Positions 35,096 to 45,583 of a stretch of DNA of 64,000 nt are shown piece after piece. Position 1 is the first letter of the stretch, and each line of letters starts with the position of its first letter. A program made the translations under genes and the position numbers. The stretch comes from Asterella californica (Eukaryota; Streptophyta; Marchantiopsida; Marchantiales; Aytoniaceae). The stretch covers positions 3,472,001 through 3,536,000 of the forward strand of contig JAYKYS010000010.1 of assembly GCA_036924285.1 (NCBI GenBank). Direction: 5' to 3'. The notes under the pieces are model-generated. The model saw only the letters and a program-made list of their open reading frames with translations. It ran no database searches and had not been told where the DNA came from.

Positions 35096-36744
35096 TGCCT
35101 ACAATTTGCAAGATTGGAGATTTTTTCATCGTGGTAGAAGAGGTACAGATGCCTCTAGAAGACAAGAAAGCTACCACAGATCGGTTTGTAGACATGAACA
35201 TGTCTTCTGCAAGAAGAAGACTGGAGGAGTTCAACGCCTTCTTCTACATCGAGATCCAGCCAGATATGGAGTTGGTGGAGAAGCGAGCTAGGGCTTAGGA
35301 AAAGCCGCTGCAGCCTAGATTTGGTCTTCGGACCTTGATTCAGTAGGAGGAAGCCCAAAAACAAAGGGTGGAAGCTCTAGAAGCCAACCTCCGCACCACG
35401 GAGAAGATTACCACAAAGTACACGACGGAAGCTTCTGCTTTTGTTAAAGAATTGGTCCAACTGCGGAAGAGCCACCAAGAGTTGCAGGTTCGACTTCAAC
35501 AGAGGGAGTAGGAAGTTCTGTAGATCAAGGGTAAGTCAACTGATCTGGCAGAAGAAAAGAAGACTTGGAGCGCACAGCGGGAAGCTGTAGAAACCAAGAT
35601 GCAGATGAGAAGAAGCAGCGGGTGGAAGCGGAAGCTCGAGGTAAAGAGATCATGTTGCAGATGAGAGAAGCGCGTCAGAAGAAGTTTAACTTCACCGTAG
35701 GGAGGAGGCTTCTGACCTTAGCCCGCACATGGGATGATGCCTCTAGAGAGATGTTGATGGAATGCAAAGAGAGCATGTTCCGCTACTTGGATCGGTATGT
35801 CGAGAGTCTGAAGACTCTCTATGATCTTTCTTCGGTTCTCACATTGCAACCACGTCCTTCGGTGCACCAGGACTAGTCCATGTGGAAGACTTCGGATACA
35901 CGCACGGGTTGTCCATGAGAGATTGATCCCCTGAGCCAAAGTAGTCAGAGCAAGGGCAGAAGAAACTATAAATCTTCTTTCCACAGCAAAAAACGTCATC
36001 CTCAACTAGAAGACAATGAGTCTGTGGGTAGATATTTGATCTTTTTCCCCAATTTACTACAAGCAGGGATGGCTTGTTAGTCAGGATCTGGACTAGAAGC
36101 CTATCGGAATCTCAATTTTATTTTTTTTATTTCCTCTTGTTTTGATTTTTTCTTCTTCTCTCTCTTCTCTCATCTTCTCATCTTCGTCCTTTCTTCTATT
36201 TGAGTATCAATGAATGTGAATGTCGTTGTAGTGCTGCCAGAAGATTGTTTTAGCAGGTAGAAGCCTGAGAAGGCTGCAGGGGGCATACACCCTATGATTT
36301 ATCTAACCCGTTGAAAATCGAAAGAGTGATTTGTGATATGGAGTAGTAATCGACATCTACGAAGCAGAGACAGTCTTCTGAAGGTGTCAGAAGCCTAGTT
36401 GCACCCCCAGAAGCCGAGAATTGCTTTTGGAAGCCGACATGGGAAGACTGGAAGCCGTGATTTGGAAGCAGTAATCGTCTTTCTTTGGACTTCTCAATGG
36501 GTATTCGTGTGTTATTTTAAGAAATAATTGTATATTATGGTCCATAGCACCTACTGAAGGGTCTAGAAACTGCGTGGTTTTGTGAGAAGAAGAGATTTTT
36601 GGATAAAACTCGGGTGTTTGTGAGTTTGAACAGATCTTAGAACTTAAAGCAGCGTAACTAGTGTAAATCTTCTTGGGGAACGAAATCTTTTATGCTACAA
36701 TGGGCTAAAGGAGAAATCCTGAGACACTACATGAGTCATTGTGG
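35096..36744 (+). mobile_element. ~1.65-kb insertion carrying a coiled-coil gene fragment
   Basis: The second interruption of the same integrase. The word TTGTGG occurs at both edges (35090-35095 and 36739-36744), a candidate target duplication at the point where the protein passes from RVLSCG to HCGVPAEV. The insert contains the decayed coiled-coil frame (35100-35876) followed by about 0.8 kb of non-coding, T-rich sequence. No terminal inverted repeats are evident. Confidence 0.5.
35100..35876 (+). pseudogene. Decayed coiled-coil protein fragment of repeat family
   Basis: Several frames in succession give Glu/Lys/Gln-rich heptad-like protein (EEAQKQRVEALEANLRTTEK, LVQLRKSHQELQVRLQQRE, AEEKKTWSAQREAVETKMQ) with in-frame TAG/TAA interruptions and frame changes. 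The end (35565-35876) reads ARTWDDASREMLMECKESM...RYVESLKTLYDLSSVL. Overall style matches the coiled-coil part of the frame at 41.0-41.6 kb, and I recall many long proteins of this kind in liverwort repeats. Function unknown. Confidence 0.55.
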
Positions 36745-37351
36745 AGTACCAGCTGAAGTGCTGACGGATCTTGGTGAGTTTCAAACCTTGTGTGATCAAG
36801 CGTTGTTTGATCATCGGACTACATCTCGGGAGGCGGATGGTTTGACGGAGAGGGTTATTCAGACGGTGAAGAGAGGATTGTGTAAGTATGACTTGCAGAA
36901 GGACCACTTAGGAGACTGAGATTTATAGTTATCATGGTTGACTATGGACTATCGGTTTAGCCGGCAAGCGTCTTTGACTTCCTTCTCACCGTATTTTCTA
37001 TTGTATGATTGAGATCCAGATCTATATTCGGTCATTCATCGTGATTCTGTTGAGGTGCTGAACCTTGATGACCTGGATATGTGGGTGAGAGCATGTTCTC
37101 AGCGAGCCAAGATATTTCAGAAAGTCATGCTTATGACTTTTGAGAACCTAACGATTGCTCACATTGCGATATGCGACTATTCGAAGAGGAGGTAATCAGT
37201 CATCGATTCACAGATTTCATCCTGACGGTTATATCTATCTACAGCAGACTACACCGATGACGTTGGATGTGATCGCATGGTGCACTATTTTACGAGTGCG
37301 TGAGGTGTTACTTTATGGAGTACTCATGTTAGAGAGCTGTGATGGTGTTGT

Positions 37352-37579
37352 GTGGAAGGACCATGTGCGTCATGTCATCTTCCAAACATCGATGGTACCG
37401 TTGATCTAAGATTAGAGGTTGTACGTGCGGGCTTGAGGTGTATGTTGTGTGGGTCTGCTGGTGGAGTAGTCCGTATGTTGATGTGTGATAGTTGTTCAAG
37501 AGGTTGGTTCATGACGTGTTTGACTCCACCTCTCAATGTCGTTCCTACTGGACGGTGGGTTTGTCCTTGGTGTATATAG
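37352..37579 (+). pseudogene. PHD-finger C-terminal module of Ty3 relic
   Basis: The open frame shows a PHD pattern: CMLCG, then MLMCDSCSRGWFMTCLTPPL and GRWVCPWC, ending at a TAG. The Cys pairs are in place, but the usual histidine of GWH is replaced by phenylalanine (GWF), so the fourth zinc ligand is lost. An upstream CASCHLPNIDGTV stretch is continuous with it. Its position, after integrase on the same strand, suggests a histone-reading targeting module at the pol C-terminus, comparable in position to chromodomains of chromoviruses. Confidence 0.7.
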
Positions 37580-37789
37580 CAAGGATAGCCGATTAGATCT
37601 TTGCGTGGTATGGATTGTAGACATGCCACTAATGATGAGGTGATGTAGCACCCGATCTCTTGATCCTTGCATCCACAAAGGTGTATTTCACGTAGTTGAG
37701 ATATGAGGCTATCTGGAGTTAGATGGACCTAACCGTCAATTAGAAAGACGATTGTGGTATACTTGTGTATGTGTATGACATCATCCATG

Positions 37790-39230
37790 TGTTATGTGTG
37801 GTGTATCTCTGACAGCGATGTAGGGTGCATGACAAGGAAGAGTAAGTGCGGTGGTAAGAATACAAAGGAAATGAGACGTGATTGATTGCGAAGTCAGAAT
37901 AGATGAAACATGTGCGTGGACAATCCAAATAGAAAGTGACACAATGAATGTGGTTACAATCTATGGCTCAAATAACAGAAGAGGAAAAATAGAGCTATGA
38001 GAGTAGATCACTCACAATCTAACGAGAGAACAATAGATCTTATTGGATGATTGGAATTCAACTGAGGCCTACTTAGATAGTGTTGGCATATCATCAGTTC
38101 AACATGGAACAAAAAGAAGGAAGTACCAGGAGATGAAGTCCAGCTTGGACCTAGAGGACTGCATGAGTTTGGCAACCTCAAAGAAAAGGTCATACTTCAC
38201 AAAACAACAACAAGTAGATACACAGATGGACCATCGAGGTTGGATAGATTGTATGTCTCGGATAGAGAGGAATGGCTACACCTTAGCCCTCAACTTACTC
38301 ATGATGGAAAATAGTTATTCTCTGATCACGCCCTTGTTTTAGACATCTTTAGATTAGAAAGGAGACGTACTATAAAGTCTCATCAGAAGCCCTAAGTTTC
38401 CTAACACTCTAGAGGAATGCAAGGAAATCAGGATAGCAGGACACAACGAGGGGAGGATTTGAGACTCAACTGGGAGCTCAAATGACTAAAAGTGAAGAAG
38501 AAGTTGAGAAAAGAAGATCAGAAACTTAGAAATAAGAGAAGAGACAATACTAGATGTCTCGAGGATCTTGAATCGCTACGTTCCAACCTAACTAGCAAAC
38601 AAAGTTCAAAAGTAGACGAAGAACTAGCAAAGCTTGAATCAAACATGAAAAGTCTTGAAAGAAAGAGGACCATGTATTAGAGAAGAATGAGCAAGCAGAG
38701 ATGGAGCAATGAAGGGGATGCACTTTCTAATGTTCTGTTTGCAATCACGAAGGCGGAAAGAATTAAGAAAGTCCTCTCCTTGGTGATGGAGAAGTCATCA
38801 CCAAGGAAGAAGACGTCATCGAGGAGATCCATAGATACTACCAAGAGTTATTCACTAAAGACAAAAGTGCAGACTTGTAGTGACAACGAGTTCTTGCACT
38901 ACTAAGCAGAGAGATGACAAAGAGAGAAAATGAAGAGCTGAAGAGACCACCAATTAAAGAAGAGGCTGTTCAGATGATCAAAGAACTAGGAAATGACAAA
39001 GACGTCAAGCTAGTTGAAATGACCATCAAAACCATCAAAGTGTTGTGGTCTATCATTCAGACAACTTCATGAAGGTGGTAGAGAAACTTTGGGAGGAAAG
39101 AAACTATCGTGGAAGATGACTCAAGAAGTCATCAAGCTACTTGCGAAAGAGGACGAACTTGAACAACTCTGTAATATCTTAGGATTTCTCCTTTACACCA
39201 TTTTAGCATAAAAGATTTTGTTTCTCGGAT
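37790..39230 (+). mobile_element. LINE fragment (endonuclease end and start of RT)
   Basis: Frames in order: endonuclease (VVTIYGSNNRRGKIEL, about 37950), the LINE signature SRLDRLYVSDREEW (about 38238-38280), SDHALVLDIF (about 38323), the linker (RRMSKQRWSNEGDA, about 38680), DGEVITKEEDVIEEIHRYYQ (about 38785-38845), then an early RT part (PPIKEEAVQMIKELG; WSIIQTT; KLLAKEDELEQLCN). Homology fades near 39230 before the RT catalytic motif. Frame changes and stops are frequent, so it is inactive and truncated at both ends. Confidence 0.8.
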
Positions 39231-39812
39231 AGAAAGTCAATCAGATGTCATTATAAGTAAAAAATGTAGATTATAATAACTCGGGTTAGCTTAAGCGAGA
39301 AAATAACAAACATGTAGGGGCCACAATTGTGAAGCCTTGGATTTTCATTTTGTTAGTAGATTTTTGTTTTTGTTAGTAAAACAATAGATTAGTTAGTATA
39401 GATGACGAGATAAAATAATTTTAGTTGTAGTATAGAGTTTCTTAGCCGAAGAATGATACTGAGTGAAAATACAGGAACTAGGAAATGTATATCTTTGTGA
39501 TGATAATCTGACTGCATTCTACAGACAAAGAACTTTCCAGGGATACCTCATTTGTTGAGAATAGATGTCGGACGACGAAGTTATGACCTTGAGAAGGAAG
39601 GAAGGAAGTTAGCACGACTTCGCGGTCGAAGGACAAGTGGAACTTCGCACTTGAGGAGCGAGAGGAAATAGGTATAAGATGAGTCAAAAGCAATTCACTT
39701 TTACCATCCTCGCTCGCAGGTTTACTGTAGCGCTCCGGAACTATCAGTGAGAGACAGATGAAGAGAGACTTCGGGGAAGTCCAACTTCGCAGCGTTTGAG
39801 TGAAAGAAACTA

Positions 39813-41572
39813 GTGAGGAAGAACTTCACATTCAAGAGGCGAATAATTTCGTGCTATCACAGTTGGAGAGATGAGAGGGATGCAGACTTCGAGGAAGCTG
39901 TAGGTGAAATTGAAGACCATCGTGACGAAGTGATCAGACTTCCATATCTATCTGAACCGACTAGAGGAAATAGGCTTAGCGTTCCCGATGCAGAATTGAG
40001 GCGTCGTGTCTTCGGAGTTGGTGACAGAGATCCTCGTCTGCCGAGAACACCCTTCGGACGACTTAAGGAGAAGACCGCAGAACTGGACCCTCGCAAACTG
40101 GAGCTTCGCACTTGGCATTGACGATGCAAGTATCTGATAGTACATGTAAACCATCTTCGGAGGAAGTGACGAAGTACATCGAGCTTTTCTCTGCGATGCC
40201 GGTAGGATCTAACAGATTCAAGGTGCATAGTTATATTGATCTGTTTCGAAGAGACATCGCGATCGTCATAAACACAATCTTCAAACCGTATAGGACTTCA
40301 TACTTGACGAATTGGCAGATTCACTTCATCGAACAACTGATCGCAAGGAAGAAGGCGTATTGAGCGAAGATCTTTCACGACCATGTGCAGAAGTTGTACA
40401 GCACTTTCGATGATGATGGAGCAATATACTTCGTAGCCTTCACCGTTGTCTTCTATCGGAGAATGCACTTGCTAACGCCGGCGGAAGAGGGCAAGTATGG
40501 ACCGAGGACTTTGGTCAAAGATGACTTGATGTTGGAGGCGACTCCTCAGCGAGATGAGATGGTAACTCCAGTGACTTCGACGGGACCAAGTATGCGAACG
40601 AAGAAGAGATTGATCGAGGAAGGGACGTCAGGAGGAGTGACTTCACGGAAGAAGAAGAAGACAAGGAGAATGACTATCGATACTTCAGACGAAGGAGCCG
40701 AAGATCTTCAAACTCCCGCAAAGTCTTTCTCAGTTGAGATTGTCGGAGAGGCATGACCAGGAGAAAGTCGAGCTAATGTGGAGCAAGAAGAGTTTGTTTT
40801 GAGAAGGGTAAATTCAAAGCGACTGAGATACAGGAGGAAAGTCCTCGAGAGACACATCATACTTCGTCGAAGTAGGATGAAGCGACGACTTCGACGCGTA
40901 GAGATCCGAGTATCGGAAAGGAGTTACGGATGTTCGAGCAGACATTGGAATTTCTAAGTAATACAGCGCTACCCATCCTCGTGAAGTTGGACATGCAGTG
41001 ACAGATTTACGAGGAGGAGTCAAAGGTGCCTTTTGACGTTGTCTGACCTTCTTAGCGCAATACACTTCGGCCGGCACGGATGGCTCGAGGAGAAGGACCA
41101 GCTAATGACAAAGTTGGAAGCCTCTTCGGACAAAGTGAAGAAGATGACAGTGGAGCGCGATGCTTTACTGCAAACGAAGTCCGAAGAGCAAGTGAAGTCC
41201 TCGCGTGACATCCAAGACTTGCAGGCAAAATTAAACTTAATGACTTCAAGTTTCCACGATATGAAGTCAAAGAGGAATACTTTGCAGGAACAATTGACAA
41301 CTAATGATGAAGAGCGGACAAGGACATCGGAAGCGAAGACTACTATTGAGACGAAGACTGAAGAGCTTTGGGATACAGTGGACGAAGTGCTAACTTCATA
41401 TTTTGCTAACGAGTTGGACTCATCAGAGAAGGAGCTTCTTGTGCGACTTCGGAGAGAGATGACTACAGCAGCAAACCCTTCGGCTAAGAGTAAGATAGTT
41501 AGAGTAACCGAGAAGATAGTGCACGAGATTCGTGAGATTAAGGAGACAGTTATCATTATGGAGTATAGGTAG
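39813..41572 (+). pseudogene. Long coiled-coil protein of unknown function (repeat-associated ORF)
   Basis: A multi-part frame. The N-part (39813-40121) has DAELRRRVFGVGDRDP and EKTAELDPRKLELRTW. A -1 shift leads to 40112-40756 (KYIELFSAMPVGSNRFKVHS, YRTSYLTNWQIHFIEQLIAR, one internal TGA near 40361 where Trp would fit, then GPRTLVKDDLMLEATP and a Lys-rich basic patch). A gap with several stops follows, then an intact 179-residue coiled coil (41033-41572: DQLMTKLEASSDKVKKM, ALLQTKSEEQVKSSRD, ending DEVLTSYFANELDSSEKELL). The DNA is unusually rich in acttcg. I remember similar conserved, repetitive liverwort proteins but know no function. Damage suggests a pseudogene, though an intron in the 40.76-41.03 kb gap cannot be excluded. 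Confidence 0.55.
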
Positions 41573-41639
41573 GGCTTTACAGTTAGGTAGTGGAGAGCCT
41601 TCGGTTCCGTCAAGTGAGGCGTCGTGATCCAACGTTCAA

Positions 41640-42740
41640 GATGTAATCTTTTCTTTGTAAGAAATGAGATCCGTCATCTTCTGGCAAAAGAATATATAAG
41701 CAGCACGATTCTTAGGAGTTGTACCTTTTCCATGTTTTCAGTCCTCGTTACTTAATTTTTTTACACAAGATTGCGAAGAGAGTTTGTGAATGATTTGAGC
41801 AAAAGCAATTTCCTACGAAGATCGTAGTTTGCTGTCGCAGGAGTAAATCTGATTGACGCAGATCTCCGAAGATAGACTTCGAAGAAGAGAGTCTTCGTAG
41901 TGTTTGAAAGGAGGATATAGCGAAGATCTGAGAACACATCAGTTATTGTGAAGTTGAAGAGATAAGTTAAATTGTAAGAAGAGTTTGGAAGATGGTTGCT
42001 TCTTCTTGAAGGCGTCTTCTTCAAATAAGTGGTGGGTCTTAGGATTGAAGATTTAGTTGGAAAAACACTTCTTAAGAAGAGTATGGGCTTATTCTTGAAG
42101 CCTTAATGTGAAGTCTGTGTTCTTCTGTCTTTTCAGAAGAAGATTAGTAACATTTTAGCAATATTTTGCAATCTTCGTTCATTCTTACATCTGTCTTCTC
42201 GAATCTTTTATCTGTGTTGTTGGAGGGTCCCTGATCAAGAACTATTTTATTGTTGTTTGTTTGTATTCGATTCATCAGGTTGTGCTTGGGTTTGGTTTCT
42301 TATCAAACTTATACTCTCATTTGGATATTATTCTACTCCGTGAGAATAACAGAAAACTTCTAGAATTACCATTATGACGTTGTTGTACTGTGATTTGTGT
42401 AATTGTTAATTGTATCTTCGTGAGAACGATCTTTAATTTACTATTTCTGATACACTTTGGTTTCTCTGGGTTGTTACAACAGTCGAGCAGTGTATTCAAG
42501 ATTTACATATGTATATCTTTACGATCTGAAATAAAACACATTTTGACTCGGACTTGAGATACACAAAAGTGAAGCACTTGTGAATATATATATATTTACC
42601 TCCTCCATCTTTCAATGGAGGAGGTAAATAAGCATATTCAATTAAGTATGGTAGAAACATTGCGATAGAGGACAAGCGGAAGAATAGCAATTTCTATTCT
42701 AATCATTGATTGGAAGGACACGGCGATTAGGTGTCTTAGG
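41640..42740. other. AT-rich stretch with hairpin B element
   Basis: No gene is visible. A TATA-like aatatataagcagc lies at about 41688. A perfect 15-bp hairpin with arms tatttacctcctcca and tggaggaggtaaata (42593-42630, 8-nt loop) matches hairpin B of the miniature elements. The rest is T-rich with gaagaa/cttctt words. Confidence 0.5.
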
Positions 42741-43640
42741 TTTTTATCGTTAATTGTATCGCTTCTTGTAGCGGTGTATCATTCCCGTCTTGAGAACAAT
42801 TATATTATTTAGGTCCCGTGTGGCGGAGCCTCTTCTATTGCAATACCTGGGGCTGTATCATTCTCGTGACGAGGCCCCATCTCGTTACGTCGCTGATTTT
42901 TCTATTGCTCATTGTATTGGTTCTTGTATTGTTCTCGTCTTGGGAACAACATCTCGTTCTTATATTATTTGTCATGTGTGGCAAGACATTATCGTCATTG
43001 TGGCTTCTATCGCTGTATAGTTGGGGCTCTATCGTTCTTGTGACGAGGCTTCTTCTATCGTTGTGAAAGCTGAGCCTGAATGATATCTTGATGTCGAGGC
43101 CGCTTCTTCAAGCCGCTCTATCGCTCTTGCTCTCTTCATGACAGGATCTTCACTGTGCACTTACGTATCGCTGGTGTTATCGTGCTATGGCAGGGATGTT
43201 CTTCTTCTATCGCTGTATAGCTGAGGCTCTATCGTTCTCACGGAGCCGCTTCTTCTATCGCCGCGTTGCTGTACGCATCTATCGTTCTCGTGATAGAGCC
43301 ACTTCTTCTATCTCTCGTGGCGGGATCGCTTCTTGCCGGATAGCTCCTTCACTATATCTCGTGGCGGGGCTGCTTCTTCGTCGCTGTGAAAGCTGGGGCC
43401 GGTGCTGTGCACCTCTCTATCGTTGCTGTTCTCGTGTCAGGATGTTGTTCTTCTATCGATGTGAAACCTGCCAATTGCCGTTTCATGGCGGGGCCGCTTT
43501 GTCTTCCTCTTCCACTCTACTTGTTTTGCTCTTGTATCAGCTTCTTCTAACGTATCGCTGTTGTGTGTCGGGGCCGAGATCTTCTTCTTTCGCTCTTCTA
43601 TGACTTCTTCTATCTTCTATCGCTGGCTGGGGGCTGCTTG
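42740..43640. repeat. Degenerate minisatellite of ~50-60 bp units
   Basis: Recurring phrases ttcttctatcgct(g), ggggctctatcgttctcgtgac and gaggc(c)gcttcttct appear about a dozen times with irregular spacing and much divergence. Open frames across it carry no domain. It looks like an old tandem array rather than coding sequence. Confidence 0.6.
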
Positions 43641-44057
43641 GTCAGTGATGTCCTCTATTGGTGTAGCCTTCTTGACGGATTGTGGTGGAACGGGGTTACG
43701 TTCTCATGCGACATGCTACTTTTTTCTGATCCGTTGAATGACGATTATTGTGACCGCCATACTGCCCTTCTACGTTCGTGCCATGAAACGACAAAACTGA
43801 GATGATTATGGATCAGAGTATGAGACTTAGTCAAGTCCCATATTCTTCCTCGTCATTTCTGAAAATGATATGTCACGAATATTTTCAGAAAATTATTTCC
43901 AGCTACAGCTACTGACTCTCGTCTTCTTGGCAGATTCTGCTGTGGACCGACTTCTTTGCTTCGACGTTGGAGACATCTTGAAAATGTTATGTGTCTCCTC
44001 TCTTACTTAACTCCTTGTACGTTATTTGTGTGGTCCGATTGGAAAGTACCTCTGCGT

Positions 44058-45537
44058 TGTCAAAGTGAGAGTTTTCCTGAGAAGGGCGAAACCTTCTGGT
44101 TGTGATTTAACCGTGAAGGCTGTGTTGTGCCTACTCAGAGAAGTGTTGGGCTTCTGGTTGTGGTGGTTTACTCAAGAGATAGGCTTTTCAGGTTACCACA
44201 AAGCACTATGAACGCTCATACAAGTCTGTATGAACCTCTAATTTACTCAGAAGGCAAAGCTCAGGTCTAACTGATAGTAATAGGATCAGGCGGTGAACTT
44301 TAACACTCAAGAAGAGGAAAACTATGATGGTTCAGACTCATAAATTTCTCCTACATGTAAAAGAGGTCCCACTGAGCACACACACGAAGTTTCAGCTCGA
44401 GATCAAATTCTGACATCAAGATATAGACAGAAAAGTTCTGAGTAAAGATATTACGGTAATTTTTGATACTCAGACAGCTATTTCGACCTATAATAGAAAA
44501 TTGGCTCGATCACTTTCGAAGATTCTTACAGGATTTGGAGTCTACTGGATGCTGAACACCCCTGTGAAGTTGGGACTCCTGATTTTACACAGAACTCCAG
44601 ATCTCGTTCTCTGAAGTTGCTGCTCTAGATTGAGAGCTTTTCAGACCCCCTCTGCTTCAGCGGCCGCCCTGAATTACTCAGTCACTCAAATGAGATGAAA
44701 CTTGTTGGGCAGTCGTAGCCCTGCTGACAGTGAACGCAACCACTAAAGTTTGAAGCGATTTCCTCGATTCTGCTGCAATTGACACTCAAAACTCCAAATC
44801 CAACAAAAGTGACGCAGTTTTGGCACAATCCGAACTTCAATTGGGCATAACTCCTTGTTTATTGATCCAAATCGATCAAGAATTTCACTGACAGTGCTTG
44901 GATCGACGAGCTCTATCCTCCTGTGCTCCCAGATTTCGCAGTGCTCTTACCAAATGCTCGAAATCCTCTTTAGACCTCTGTTTCTAATTTAAAGTTACAC
45001 AAAAGACAAAAATGAACCAATAAGAGTTCATAGCTCCATTTGGTTGTCATTTTGTGCCTTAAACCATGTGGTAACTTAAATCCACTCAAAGGCTACCACG
45101 TCAAGTCCCCTAAAGTGCCAGCGTATAACTTAAACTACCTAAAACGACACACGGTCCTGAAAGTAAACTTAAATCAACTAAAAGCATGCATGGACAACAC
45201 GTAAGTACAACCCACGAGCTTAAACCCTATCTACATGGTAAATCTAAGTCATGTACATTGAATATCGTAGATAAGTATGAATTCACTTGCACAAGCGCAC
45301 GAATACTTGATTACGATAAATAGCATACTACCAACCTACTAAGATTCAAAATATATGACAGAGTTAACACCATATACAAAAGGTGTCAACTATAGACATA
45401 ATAGACTAAGAACAGTACAGAGCTAACTTCTAAGGCTACTAAACTTCAAGTGTTGGAGTAGAAGTAACATGCGCCAAGTAACGCGATGACAGTGATCAGT
45501 GAATCATTTACTATGTCAAATGATTCACATCACGACA
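44058..45537 (-). repeat. 3' LTR of Ty3 element 1 (~1.48 kb)
   Basis: On the minus strand it begins TGTCGTGATGTGAATCATTT (from 45537) and ends near TTTGACA (44058). It is a diverged reverse-complement match to the plus-strand LTR at 47732-49051. The first 40 bases contain a palindrome (gtgaatcattt...aaatgattcac). The outer end was placed by comparison with the element 2 LTR and may be off by a few bases. Confidence 0.8.
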
Positions 45538-45552
45538 TCCACCCCCTCTGAA
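45538..45552 (-). other. Polypurine tract of Ty3 element 1
   Basis: The minus strand reads cagagggggtgga immediately before the LTR TGTCGTG, the usual plus-strand primer site. The same tract occurs at the equivalent place in element 3. Confidence 0.8.
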
Positions 45553-45583
45553 CCTGCACATCCTCAGGCATGTGCTAATCTCC

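Larger units (their letters stand above)
32655..37579 (+). pseudogene. Broken Ty3-type pol (RT end, RNase H, integrase) with C-terminal PHD finger
   Basis: Recognisable parts in order: end of reverse transcriptase (NFYRRYVKRFSAIAKPL, 32672-), RNase H (ERELLAAMWTIAHFRRYL, about 32974) and its tail (ILQEYDFQVVHRP), integrase zinc region (HVHEELRHFGVKC, about 33605), start of the catalytic core (SYYWSLDFTRPF, about 33790), resumed core (MKHFSKWFELVVLPDKASEK, about 34998), then CGVPAEVLTDLGEF with a clear ADGLTERVIQTVKR stretch (about 36740-36890), and finally a PHD-like finger (37352-37579). Two insertions split the integrase (about 33825-34955 and 35096-36744). Many in-frame stops, largely TGA, show it is dead. 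Gag and the first half of RT are missing. Confidence 0.8.
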
